Source of the DNA: Anniella stebbinsi
Lineage: Eukaryota; Chordata; Lepidosauria; Squamata; Anniellidae
Length of the DNA stretch: 64,000 bases
Direction: 5' to 3'
Assembly: GCA_029215795.1 (NCBI GenBank)
Contig: JARDYH010000001.1
Coordinates: 396,031,154 to 396,095,153 of the forward strand
The translations under genes were made by a program, and so were the position numbers. The notes under the pieces are model-generated. The model had not been told where the DNA came from, ran no database searches, and was given only the letters and a program-made list of their open reading frames with translations. Of this stretch, positions 41,545-55,400 are shown in pieces (the stretch's first letter is position 1; each line of letters begins with the position of its first letter).

Positions 41545-44500
41545 TACATTTATATACTGCCCCATAGCCTAAGTTCTCTGGGTGGTTTACAAAAATTAAA
41601 AGATTAAACACTAAAAAGACAATATACAAAATTTAAAACCATAAACATAAAACAGCTGACATTTAAAACATTTTAAACTGTTAAGCCTGGCCACAAAGTC
41701 AATTAAAACCTCAACTTAAGCTGTTAAAATGTCTGGGAGAAAAGTAAAGTTTTGACCTGGCGCCGAAAAGATAACAGTGTTGGCGCCAAGCAGGCCTCAT
41801 CGGGAAAAACGTTCCATAATTGGGGGGCCACCACAGAGAAGGCCCTCTCCCTTGTTGCCGTCCTCCGAGCTTCCCTCGGAGTAGGCACCCAGAGGAGGAC
41901 CTTTGATGTTGAGCGTAGTGTACGGGTAGGTTCATGTCATGTTTGGGACCACAATTCCATCAGGTATTGTGGTCCTAAACCGTGTAAGGGTTTATAGGTT
42001 AAAACCAGCACCTTGAATTGGGCTCGGAAACATATATGCAGCCAATGCAAGCGGGCCAGAATCGGTCTTATATGTTTGAACCTTCTGGTCCCTGTCACCA
42101 ATCTGGCAATTTTGCATAAGCTGCAGCTTCTGAGCCATCTTCAAAGGCAGCCCCACATAGAGCGCATTGCAGTAATATGACAACTAGGTAGGTTCATGCA
42201 TGGGTGGCTGCCTCACTGCTGGCATTTCAAGTATCTAAACTAAACTGGATATTCTTCACTTTCCTATAATGCACTTGCTTCCACTATTCAAGCCCATTCC
42301 TGAGACTATATTCCACAAGCCACAATTCTGCTCTGCCACACTGCACTTTAGGTTGTTACACTGAGAAGCCCCTTAACCTCTATGTTCTGTAGGGTGGCTT
42401 CTTAGCCATGCATGTGGCTTGTCAATCACCCTGGACAATCCAACAACAAGCCATGGGTCCTCAAGATGGCTTGTTCAAGAAAAATAAGCCACACTGCGTG
42501 GTTGACAAGCCACTTTGCAGAAAACATGCTGTGTTCGGACAGCTCGATAATCCACAGTACTACAACAACCCACGGTTTAACAACAACCCACACTCGACCA
42601 CTGAGGTGGGTTAGTTTGTTACGTGAGCCCACCCACCTTCCAGCTTCCCGGCACCTCACTCCCCTTGGACGAGGTCAGTGGGGAAATGCCTGGGAGAGCC
42701 TCAGGCATTTCCCTTGCTTTTTTCCCTTGCGGTTTCCCTGTGAGTGGGTATCAAGGCAGTAATTTCTACCACCTTCTATGGCTCAAGACAAGCTCTTCTG
42801 CAGAAGGGAAGACATCCTGGTTTTGCTCCATCTGCTCTTCAGGGGACAGAGCAGCTGTCCATGGATGGCTCATCCCCAGGTGGCATTCCCACCACTTTGA
42901 AGGGCCATGATGTGATCCCCCTTTCTTATCCTGGAAGGGGAAATTGTACACCTTGTACACCTTGAGTTTTTGTTGGCCTCTCCAAGACTTATAAGAATGA
43001 AAGGTCGTGCTCAGGTAGCTGTCCTCCACCACAATGCCAGTGCTCTTCTGACAGCCACAGCTCCCCCAGGAATTTTTCTTATTGCTCTAGCTCTCAGAGC
43101 AGAACAGGGAGGTCTAGCAGTCACCAGTGGTGTGGCTGCTATTCCTCCACCCTTGGCATTTGCTCAAATCCTGATTTCTTACAGTGTTTTCTCTAAAGTC
43201 CATGATTTGGGGTGGATGGGTGTATTTTCATTTGTGCCCGCTGTTCCACATGATGTTGGCCCACCCTTGTTATATTTCCTTTGCTCACTGGTGCCCTTTT
43301 GTAGTTTCCATGTTTATTGCTTTTTGACATTGCGTAGCCATCCTGGGGATTGGGTAGTTCCTGCCTCTCAGGAAATGGCTTTTTAGCCTTGCTTTCCTGG
43401 TCCCAGAGGCAGGACTTAATCCATCTTGGAATGACCCATTAACCACAAAAAGAACAGAAGTTCGACAGATAAGAACTTCATTTTCACAAACATGGAGATG
43501 AACATTTTTTTCAACCAGTGGGAATTTGGTGTATTTTTATGCCTTTGATAAGGTTTTGTTTTAAAGCAGATATACGTAAAGGATTCCTGTTGTGCAGATA
43601 AAAGATTAATTAATCATCTGAAGAGCAAAGCCTTTCTGTTTGCTATAAACAAGTTTCTCACATGCTTTTTTGCTGTTGACTTACAGGAAAGGTCATTGTA
43701 ATGTGTCAGTCTTGTCACAGCCTGACAGATAATAATCTGTGTCAATTGAATTTGTTGGCGTCTTACTACAAGTATTGTTGATTGCCATTCGTAGCCTTGG
43801 GTTATGTTCAAGTAGCCAAGTGAGAGGTGAAAGGCCAAATTATATTCTAGAAATAATAACTATATGGCAATTCATTTAAACTCTCATTTAGTTTTGTATT
43901 AAAAAGCTATTAATTATCACAGTGTTGGAATTTATTGATGTTTTAATTAGAAGCAGTGACTTTGTAATCACTGTTGAAACCCTATTAATACTGTGCATTA
44001 TATTAGGTCTGGAACGAGGTACAGAGTACAGCTTCCGGGTCGCTGCCTTAACAATCAATGGTACAGGACTATCTACTGACTGGATATCGGCGGAAACATT
44101 TGAAAGTGACCTTGATGGTATGGATATAAAGATGCACCATTAATGTGAATGTGTGTGTATTGAGGCCTAGAGAGAAAATGAAGATTTTTCTTTTTTTGCA
44201 CCCCTTCATCAAAAGGTGGGGGGAAATGTTTGCATGGAGTATCTATCTGTTTGAGGGATGGAGGGAACTTAACTCCATAGCAGGGGAAAATCAGGCTGAC
44301 ATGCATTCCAACCCAATTGCACTTATTTATCTAGTTGTAGCGGTGGATGAGAATGAACATCCTATTGAATATTAATGCAAAATGGCTGCACATCTACATT
44401 TGAATGCACATATTATCCATCCACACCGCATTACTTTTGATGCAACAGCTAGTGCTGGATCAGGGTAAAAGTCATAATACACTGCACTAATGAACAATGA

Positions 44501-47500
44501 AATGGCTAATGTGGTGTTGCAAGGCAGGAGTGTTGTAGTGCTTCTCTTAGCAAAAGTGCCATGTTTACCCTTGCCACTGAGGGCTTTGTTTCCTTCAATG
44601 CCAACTTCAGGTAGCCAGATTTAATTGGTTAGTAGCACCATGGTGACCACATTCACTAAAAGATCCATTATCGGATGGAATCAAATGGTACTGAAACATC
44701 AGCTTGCTGGTAATGCTAACAATGTGGGCGGAATGTAAAGGACTGTGGGGTCTCTTCCCCTTTCCCAAAGTTCTGTTTTTGCCTTGAAAATAGTGAAGTA
44801 TAAACATTTTGGTGCACAATTAGCTAACACTTAATTTAGCTGTAACACGGTTTTTCCCCCCTTCTTGACCCAGATCATTAGGGTTGATGTAGAACCATGA
44901 AATCAATGTTATCTCTTGGCAAACTAATAAATACTTCATATTTCAATATTTCTTCATTTACATAATTTAATGGCAGTTTCTCTTCTTTATAGAATCTCGT
45001 GTTCCAGAGGTTCCAAGTTCCCTACATGTCCGTCCACTTGTAACAAGTATCGTTGTGAGCTGGACTCCACCTGAAAATCAGAACATTGTGGTCAGAGGTT
45101 ATGCTATAGGCTACGGTGTTGGCAGCCCCCATGCACAGACCATCAAGGTGGATTACAAACAGCGATATTACACGATTGAGAACTTGGGTAAGGAACAAAA
45201 TGGCAATACTAATGGCAATATTTAACTTGGTTGAAATGTAAAAAAGCATTATTGACCTCTGTATGTTAAGAGTACTTGCTCTCCATCATTTGATTTATGA
45301 CTACCCATCAATTAAATATGGCTGCTTCCTTCATCCACTTGGAGGACTTTGCGGTATCCAAAACCAATGTGAAAGCAAAATACATTTTACAGGGAATGCT
45401 TTTAGTTTTTCTTAGTTCTGAGGTTCCAGATTAACACAACGAAGTTAATATGGGTCTTTTTTATGTGTAAGGGGATATGAAACTTGCACTTTAAAAAAAT
45501 AATAATCTGTGAATGTGGGTATATTTTTGGGAAGACCAAGAGAAAAGTAATATTTTTTGATGCACCCAGATCGATGTAAAAACACTTTGGTGTCACGCTC
45601 TTCCGTTCATTTTTCTCAGTTAACAATTGTGACAAACTGTTTTACCAAGCAAAGTAGGTTTAATTGAAGAAATAGTGATAGCTACGAATTTGCAATTAAA
45701 ATGTGATAATGAATTGATTTTTTCTTCTTTTTCTTCAGATCCCAGTTCCCATTATGTCATAACTTTGAAAGCATATAACAATGTTGGTGAAGGAATCCCA
45801 CTGTATGAGAGTGCAGTGACCAGAGCCTATACAGGTAAAGGATAAAGCTTGCCTATTTTGTTTAGCTCAAAATGACCAACCTTGAATCCTGAGGCTCAAG
45901 CTGATTATAGTATTATGGCTTGCCGATTTTTTCTTTATATAACTAATTTGTTGAATCATATTTTAAATCTGGTACAGTCCTTGAATTTGCTTTACAACTC
46001 CTGTTGGCCATGGCATAAGTTATATGCATACGTTTGTTTTACATTAAATTGTGGCCATTTTTTATGCAGAGCTTCCTAGGTAGCAATATCGTTCAATTGT
46101 GAAGACATCCATACACATGCGCTTGTGTCTTTTGAACATCTGTATTCATTTGTGGATATATGCTGGTATGTTGTTCGCGCTACTTCAGGAAGCACTAGTG
46201 CAACACAGTCACACTTGAACCAATTACGATTGCCATGTGCAATTAGCCCTAACGCTGTCTAAACATTAGCCATATTAAATGAGTATTCAGATACATCATT
46301 ATTTAGTTATAAATTGCAAGTGAACGTACTAATTTAGGCTTTTGAGCAAAATAGTCCAGTAACCATTTTGATACTGTTACCCTGTGGTTAACATTTCTTT
46401 GCGGCTTGTGGCTTGAGATAATTCATTGGGGGGGGGAATGTTATTTAAGCATTTTGTTGCTTCCTAGATCCTAGGTTTTCTAACTTTGATGTTTCCTGAA
46501 TTGATGTGGATTTGAACACATGTGAACTTCTCCCCTAATACTGTATGAATGATGAACTGTCCCTGTTGGATGATAATTTTACCTTGTTTTTCCAGCATCG
46601 TTTTGGAGATGGGATAAATTAAATGTTTTAACACAGCTAATGCTGAAGATCGTAATTAGTAAATCATTTAAAATATGTATTAAGATTTTTGATACAGTGA
46701 TCTTGTGACTTTTGCGTCACTCTGCTTAAGTGTAAGACTTTTTTAGTCTCTGTTTATGGTATGTCTTTTAAGAAGGAATCAATAATCACTGAACTTTTTT
46801 TTGCTGGTCTTGTGTTGCCTATTAACTCTGGCTTTTCTCTCTTTTTCTCCATTTCTCACCTTTCATTTCATCGTATTACCCTGCATTTCACCCTTTTGTT
46901 TCTATTCACATATAATGCCACCTTCTTTTTTTATTGTAATACCCTACTTTTTACCCATCAATTCCTTAGACACTTCTGAAGTTGATTTATTTGTTGTTAA
47001 TGCTCCGTACACTCCAGTGCCAGATCCCTCCCCCATGATGCCACCTGTGGGAGTTCAGGCTTCCATACTGAGCCATGACACCATACGAATCACCTGGGCA
47101 GACAACTCTCTGCCAAAGAACCAGAAGGTCTCCGATGCCCGTTACTACACGGTCCGCTGGAAAACCAACATTCCTGCAAACACAAAGTACAAGGTAACAA
47201 AAGTATTTCGGAGTACAGTCTAAAGCATCTTGCCCAACCAAATTTAAGACCAACAAGATCTCTGAACACATGTTTTTGTGATTTATCAAAATAAAGGGAA
47301 TAAATGATACCTTAATATGGGTGAGAACTGAAAATTCAAATTTTAGAAACTATCTTTGGATTAACATAGTTAATATTAGGAGAGAGTTAATGGAGATGAA
47401 ATGACAAGATAATGTGTTGGGCTGTTGCCATAGTCAAGATATTTAATAAAGTTATCCTCATTTTGTGACCCTTTGATTTTTCATAGACTGCAAATACAAC

Positions 47501-50500
47501 TACCTTAAGCTTCTTAGTAAGTGGCTTAAAACCAAACACCTTGTATGAGTTCTCTGTGATGGTGACTAAAGGCCGAAGATCAAGTACTTGGAGTATGACT
47601 GCTCACGGAACTACTTTTGAACTAGGTATTATTATTGAGTCCCTCCTAAAAGAGTTCACTTTTTACAGGTTGTATCATTGTTCACTCCTTACCTAAAGAA
47701 AAATGCTGTGCTGGTGATGACCAACTGTTGGTTTCTTTCAGGATGTGAAAGAACCCCCAAATCCTTTGAACAGAAGACATTGTATAAGCAAATCAGATTT
47801 CATATGCAAGAGATGTATTTTTAAAAAATCTTTCATACTTGAATTATATCTTAATAGCTGCTAAGAAATAACTTGGTCGTTAATAATTAATTGGGGGATT
47901 ATTTAATTATTTAACAAGTAAGTTCAGACTCACTCTGATCTGATCCTTGAAGCAGTCACAACTACAGGCTCCTTTCATTTTAATGTGATTTGCTGAAGTA
48001 GCGAGACTTGGGAATCGGGCAATTGCAGCACTCAAAAGACCTAAATTTGTGCATACGTACTTTTGAAACCATCTCCTAAGATCCTTGTTTTTCATTTATG
48101 TGAAATTCCTTTATATTAACTTTAAAGTTTTGTTTCCTTATATTGGGGACAAGCACAAATGAATGCCTCTAAACATAAAAAATGTTTAAAGCATACAGAA
48201 TAAAAAAATGCTAGTTGCACAATAGAGAGCAACCTTGTGAAGTTAATATAGATTTAATTTCATTATGCTGTTGTTGTTTTTTGGTTGGGTTCCACAGAAG
48301 AACAAGTGATTTGAAACTTTACAAAATCTAGTGTTAGGTCTCTGTCTTATGGGTCGACCATGTGAGATAAGGCCCAAGTCAGGAGCAACAGATCATATGG
48401 TTATATTGTATATGCATGCATTGATCTAAAACCTGTCATCTGAAAAATATGAAGGCCCTTTAAATTAATGGAACTGCTGGTGACTTTCACCTGTTTCTTA
48501 GACTTGTATTTCGCACATTCTTATTCAATAAATCATTTTGAAGCCCATTCTTAAGTTGCGTCCATCTCAGTTTAATAAGGAAGTTAACATGTGTTTATGG
48601 GTTTTATACGTGCAAATATAATTACAAAAAATCCCCACTTTTCTGCCCAACACCCCCATTGCCAAAGAGGAACACAGTAAAGAGGAATTCAAGGTGATGT
48701 ATAGCGTTACTGTTTAATACAGTGTTCTGAACTGTGAAGGAGCTACATGTGCTGGGTTATGATTGTCTGCGGAAGAGAAAAGAGTATTTATTGACACACG
48801 TATGTTAGGAGGAAAGGGGGGAAAGGCACTCTTCAAATAGAAAGAAAAACTTAAAATCCTTAGTATTCATAATGCTACTTCAGCAGAAAGTTTCAAAATG
48901 ATTGCTGCAAGGTTTATATTTTTATGACTGAATAGAAATATGTCCAACAAAGCACACTTAAGAATAAAGCTGATATCACTTAATATGTGTTTAATTTAAA
49001 TATCTTCCTTGCAGTTCCAACTTCTCCCCCAAAGGATGTGACAGTGGTGAGCAAAGAAGGGAAGCCCCGGACCATCATAGTCAACTGGCAGCCTCCGTCT
49101 GAAGCCAATGGCAAAATTACAGGTGAAATCTCATATGGAGATCTTAGACTAATTATGATGTTATTCATGTTAAGTACATGGGAAGGGAAATTATTAAAGG
49201 TATTGGAGAATACTGGTAGCATGTTAAGCATTTTATATTCTTTTGGTTTAAGAACAATATGGCAGATTTTATTATCTGCATGCCATCTCAACCTTTTTCA
49301 TTTGAAGTAATTGAAGCTTGAACATTTAGGTGGCTTAGCTCTTTATTTAACATGACTGTTAACATGATAAATAAAAGTATTAAATATTTGGGGGGTGGGG
49401 AAGGATGTAGTAAATCCTTAGAATCAAAATTGAGCTAAGAACCTGTATTAATTTTAACTAGTATTCAAGTAAGGCACTTATATTGGCACAGAAGTAAGAC
49501 ATTTATGTTGGCAAATAGATATATAGTGCTATATGGACCCTCCAAATTCAGTTAGCTTGCCACTGGGTATGATTCAGGAGGGTGCTTCTTTTTTTCTCAT
49601 GACTTGGTCAAAATGCCTAGATTTTGTGAGTGCCTTTGAGCCTTCAGAAGCGTACAGCCACATTCTTTCAAAAAGTGTCTCCTACATAGGTATCTTGGCG
49701 TAAAAGTCACCCAGACTCGCCATGAGCGTCAGCAGGCTCTTTCCTCTATACAAAGTTGTTGCTAACTCAAATATAGATTGATTAAGAGTAGTTCTCCTGG
49801 GATTTGTGTTTAGTTGAGCAAGTATGGGCACAATCCTATTGTATCCACCCTTGATACTCATAAGCTTCCGAATTTGGAGGCTTACAAGTATCCCTTGCAG
49901 AGCGGGAAGCATAGGAAAGGCAGTCCTCATCTTCGCCACTCCTCACACTCTGCAGTTTAGCTAGATGGGCTTTTTCATCTATCTAGCTAAGGCTTTGGGG
50001 AGGAGGAAGGAAGGAGACTGGTGAGGAGACCTGGGAATACACCGTAAGCGGTCCCCTCTCCTCCTTGCCCACTAGCATATGCCCCATTTTCTTTCCCTCC
50101 AAGGTCACCTTTGTGACCTCAGAGAAGCAGCCAGCATGGTTCTGTCCACAAGGGGGCAGAGAGGTAGGATTCCTGGGTTGGAGCGCTGTCTCTGACCTCG
50201 GATCCAGGAATCTGTACTATCCTATGGGCCTCCCAGACTCTGAGTAGGGGCCATAGGATTGCTCTCTAAATCTCTTGCCTTTAAAAAGTCCACAACATGC
50301 TTTGTTATCAGTAGGTTTAACCACCTAATGATGAGTGACACTTATCAGAGGTTACACACTTTGGTTGCAGGCACTTTGGTCTGGATATCCACAAATCCAT
50401 TATTTAAAATTGTCTTGGATTTCTATGTCTTACTGGGCTACTAGATGAAACCTCAGTTCACTTAAGCTGAAATTGAATATCAAGTCATGGAAAACCCATA

Positions 50501-52409
50501 TTCAAAGTTTACTGCTTTTATCCATCTGGGATTCTGCTGAGCTGTATGGCTAGAAAGTTTGAGTTAAGGTTTAGTACTTGGGTTTGTTTGTTTTTTAAAC
50601 TCGGTTACATATTCCATGATTATTTGAATACTGCTTTAACATGCTGCAACACTTGAGTTTCTTTTAAGGTACTATATGGCAGTGAATACATATTAAACAT
50701 CCGGGTGTACTGATTTGTGCCCTTTGAAGTACTAGCCCTTTAATTTGCAGTAGTAGGGGGAGTGGGTGGCACTCCACTTACTGCAAACCACATGTGTGCA
50801 TGCGCTCATAGGTACACAAAAGTAAATAACAGCAGGAGAGAAGTGTCCATTAATTCACTCAGGCCACTGTGGTTGTAGGGAAATGGTGGGGTGTGTGTGG
50901 GGGAGGTTTATCTCCCCCTACCCCCTGCACTAACTCTACATGCCCAGACCATTTCCTGCCCAGGCAGCTCCTGACCAAGATTGTTAAACTGACCAAGCTC
51001 AAAAATAATGTAATGTTGGATGAACTATGTGAAAGGGCTGCCCTCTGGTGGTATATGTTTTATAACAGTCTAAAATACAAAACTTAAATCGAAGCCTTTC
51101 AGAAACAAAAGGAGAACTAAGTGCACCATTTTCTACTTAAGTTTATCCCAGTTTTTCTAACTTTATGCAGGAATGCTGCTGGAGAAGGACTTACCTCTAG
51201 TTTAATAACTGACCCTGTCATGTCATGTATGTTCACTGAAATGTGAAATCAAAGCAACCACAACGCTAAGAACTTCTCACTTGTACCATTGCCCTGCATC
51301 CCCAACGAGTAGTTTTATATTGTAATCTGTAAAGGGCCCTGTTGCCAAACTTTCTATTCTGTTTCAGTCCCTCCTTTAGTTCAGGATATGGGATGGCCAG
51401 GAGAGCCCTTCTTTTTTGTATGACATGGTTGTGAGGCATGTTCATTAGGGGTGTGCACGGACCCCCCAGATCGGATCGGGACCCGGATCGGGACCTCCAA
51501 TTTTGTCCCGGATTGGATCGGACAAAATCAGAGGCCCCCCGGATCAGGTCCGATCCCAATCCAAAAATTGGACATCCGATTTTTGGATCAGCCGCCATTC
51601 CCCCCCCCCCCCCAAAGACTTGCATTGGGGGGAAAAAAGCTTTACCCCAATGCAAGTCTATGAGGAAAAAATGGCGGTGGGTAGGTGAGGGGGGGCTTAA
51701 CTCCCTCCTCCCCCTCGGGGCCGTCCACTGTGGACAGCCCTGGCAGGTAAGCCCCCTCCCCTGCGCTCCTTACCCCCCCCGGGGCCGTCTGCTTCCATCC
51801 GCTGGCACCCACGGGCGCCAGCGGATGGAAGCAGATGGCCCCGGGGGGGTAAGCTCCCTCCCCCACGCTCCTTACCCCCCCTCCCCCTGCTTACCTTCCG
51901 TGGCTGTCCGCTCCCTGCTCCTGAGTAGCGCGCCAGGTGATATCATCACCTGGCGCGCTACCTAGGGGCAGGCCGCGAAGCCTGCTCGCAGTAGCGGCCA
52001 GCGGCGGACAGGCGCAGACGGCCCCAGAAGGTAAGCCCCTGCCCCTGTTGACCACTTTCATCGGCGGGTGCCCGCCGATCCTCCGATCCATCCGATCTGG
52101 ATCGGGACCTTTACGGATCAGATCGGATTGGATCGAACGATCCAGCGGTGAGATCGGAAATTGGATAATTGTATCCGATTTCCCCTGGATCGGATCCGGA
52201 TCGTGGATCGGACCCGATCCAGTGCACACCCCTAATGTTCATAATTTCCCCTGAGGAAATGTCTCTTGACTGTTCTTCCCTTCAGGAGAAAGGTGTGATA
52301 CAGCTGACACACTAGCCAAGGGTATAGGTAATGGTATGAAATTATATATCCTGGCATGTCTCTTCACACTGACCTGTGGTTATTTCCTTTGATAACTAAC
52401 ATTTAGAAC

Positions 52410-52441
<32 letters not shown>

Positions 52442-55400
52442 CTTCTTCTTCTTCTTCTTCTTCTTCTTCTCTCCTCCTCCTCCTCCTCCTCCTCCTCCTC
52501 CTCCTCCTCCTCCCAAATAATTCTATTCTTTTAAACAAAAGACCTGCTCTTCTTGGGCCAGAACTATTAGAGGAAAGAAAGAGGAGGGCCTCAAGCCGGT
52601 ACTTGACAGTAGTAATTTATTTTGTGAAGAATACCCAACATGATTCAACCAAAGATCTTTAGCTTAGGAGCAAAGGGTCTACATATGTTCTATTCTGGTA
52701 CATCAAAAAAGCAACTGAGTCAAGCATATACTTTCTGCCACTTTTCTTCAGCTATGCAAGTGGTTTTCTTGTGTGAGTCATGGATTTGGATTTAGTAGTC
52801 CATATATTTATAAACCACATTTTCCACAACTACGTGGAGCTCAAACCAGTTTACAAAATAGACAATTTAAATACAACAGCCATGTTGCAATAAAACATTA
52901 ACAATTCAACAATTCAGCGAATAAAAAAGTTTATATGAACTTAAAATGTACTAATAGGTCAGTTAACAATATCCACTACCTATAATATTGGCGTTATACC
53001 CAGATTAAGCCATTTATTCAACTGTTCATATTAAGAGGCATAATGCTATTACCCTCTATTAGAACATTTTGGTTATTCCCAGAAATCACAACATTTTAGC
53101 ATGTAATATCTGTGTAAAGTAGCCTCCTGAGGAAAAACTGCAACTTGCATACAAGACCAGTGGAACAATCCATGCTCCTTTGAAGTCAGTGGCTTCAATT
53201 AATCTAGATTTGCTTCCTAAAGGTTTAGAGAGTGCAGTTTAGCAGCTTCTTAGCAGACACTAATTGAGGAAGTAACCGTGATTTTCCTTCTGTAGTAAGT
53301 GAAATGAAGCAATCAATTGCTTGTGTGTCTTCATTAAGAAAGAATGGCTAGAAAACATGAAAAACAAGGGTTTGTCCAGTTGTTTCAAGTGCCATATATC
53401 TATTTATAGGTCCTTCTGCTTCATGTTCCCAAATACTTTAGAGTCCTTGGAAATTTGTCTTCATAATTAAACAAATATGTTTTCTTTGTTGTGCAGGTTA
53501 CATCATTTACTATAGCACAGATGTCAATGCTGAAATACATGACTGGGTCATTGAGCCAGTGGTAGGAAATAGATTGACCCACCAGATTCAAGAGTTAACT
53601 CTCGATACAGCATATTATTTCAAAATTCAAGCCCGCAACTCCAAAGGCATGGGCCCTATGTCAGAGGCAGTACAATTCAGAACACCTAAAGGTAGGTTGA
53701 TCTTGCAACTGAGTGTGTTTTCTGATTAAAAGTATAAGACAAAATTCTTGATTTAGCTTGCTACTGGAAAAGGTGAGGAGAAAGTGGAATTTTACTGTGA
53801 GAACATGATCTTCCTTTATTTTTATGAATATCTTGTGTTACGCATGGCCCAAGTGATGGTAGCAAACAGAATTCTTAAATTGCATGCACCAAAGCAGAAA
53901 ACACAGGCAAACAGGTTTTAGGACATTTCTGTGGGTGGAGCCCGTCTATGGTTCAATGAACCAGATACTGAGCTATGACCCTTTAAATGTTCATACTCAA
54001 ATTGTTTTCATAAGTGGTCTCTTATGGGCAACTATTTGTCAGTACACAGTTTACTATGCATTCCCATCTTTAGAACAGTTATTTGTTGCCTGGATTTACA
54101 TTGTGTAGCGCAAGTCAGTCATGTGAATTATTATTAAGGGCTTTCTGGGAGAGAACATTATCAAACACACACCTGAGTATTTGGAATATTTCTAAATATG
54201 AAAGAGTTTCTTATGGGATATGTGTATTTTTTTACTGTAATGTATGGAAAACTGCTGAAAAGTGCAAAACACCCCTGTTGGGTAAACTTTTAGTTCTGTA
54301 GTGGTAGCATTCGCTTAATTTCCCATTTTGAGAGAGTAGTACTTCTGTGCCAGTGAACTTTGGTCACTTCCTCAGATTTGGTGATCTTTCTCTTGTTTGT
54401 TTCTTCCCCTGTGCTTGTCCTGGTAGCTGAATCTTCAGATAAAATGTCTAATGACCAAGGTAAACCAATGGACATGCTTTCTCTGCCATTCTTTTCTCTT
54501 GCGAGTACTACTGTTGTCTTGCTAACAGCATTGTACTGTTAAATTCCGAATAATGAGCTCTTGTGAAATTTTAAAATTTGAAAGCATATAGTGTGTGTGT
54601 GTCTGTGTGTGTGTTTGGAATGAAACCTTTTGTCTCGTTAGGCAGTGCATACATGGTGCTTGGCACCATGTATGCAAATACATGCTCTAAGTGGGTGCAT
54701 CCAGTTATACATCATTTGAGTAGTGAGTGCACTGTGAGAGCCCTCCCACTGTGTTTTATTCAGACATACAATCTTCTCCTGAGGACTGATTTCAGGGGAA
54801 CCCAGTTCTTCCTGTTGGCAACTGAAACCACTGATTGGATTTTTCCTTGTGAGTTCATGGTCACTACCCTAATCCCCTCCCCCAGAACAATTTTTTGAAG
54901 TTTTAAAAATTGATTTTGTTCTGATCATTTGTTATATTTAAAATTGCAGTTGAATGGGCACATAAACAATGAAAAATGGACAGACTTTTGAAACAAGGGG
55001 GAGACAGTAGACTGCACCAACCTCCAGTTTACTGATTCATTGGCATTCCAAATATAGCAGGAAGCTGGGGTCACCCTGCTGGAGAAATATGTACTGCAAT
55101 TTCTGCTTTTAGGTGTGTCTGTATCCCTTTGTGTGTTTGGTCACTTCCAGTAAGTCTCAAACATAATGTACATCTGAACATTATGAGCTTGCTTAGTTCA
55201 CCAACACAAAACCCAACTAGGCAACCTGTCTATTTGTACCTGCGGTCCTGATGGTTAATTACAAAACTGGTTTGTATCTAAACGTCCATCTTGATTAAAT
55301 TGTAGGGAATGGGGCAGTAAAGTTGAAGATGCTTTATCATGTTTGTGGCTTCACTAATGTGACTTGGTTTGCACGACACAAGAACTCATGGTTTGTTGTT

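Larger units (their letters stand above)
40996..44006. other. NEO1 intron within FN3-3 (3 kb)
   Basis: Contains the ATT microsatellite and a long interspersed repeat (41503-42190), followed by a GTTCAGACA/CAACAACCCA type repeat (about 42395-42620). From 42620 to 43400 it is less AT-rich, with short open frames that match nothing I know. Confidence 0.7.
49123..53496. other. NEO1 intron splitting FN3-6
   Basis: Contains the TIR element at 49826-50267, hAT copy 2 (51446-52234), a 102-bp TTC/TCC tract (52412-52513) and a tail-type repeat fragment (52795-52920). Confidence 0.8.

Noticed and set aside
42412..42762. 116-codon frame
   Set aside because: Falls in the CAACAACCCA-type repeat; no recognisable protein.
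46801..46969. Extension of the FN4-FN5 linker exon upstream
   Set aside because: The open frame passes through a pyrimidine-rich intron end; the protein match starts after the TTAG at 46969.
51438..51965. 175-codon frame rich in Arg, Asp and Pro
   Set aside because: Low-complexity translation of the GATC-rich hAT end; no transposase motif.
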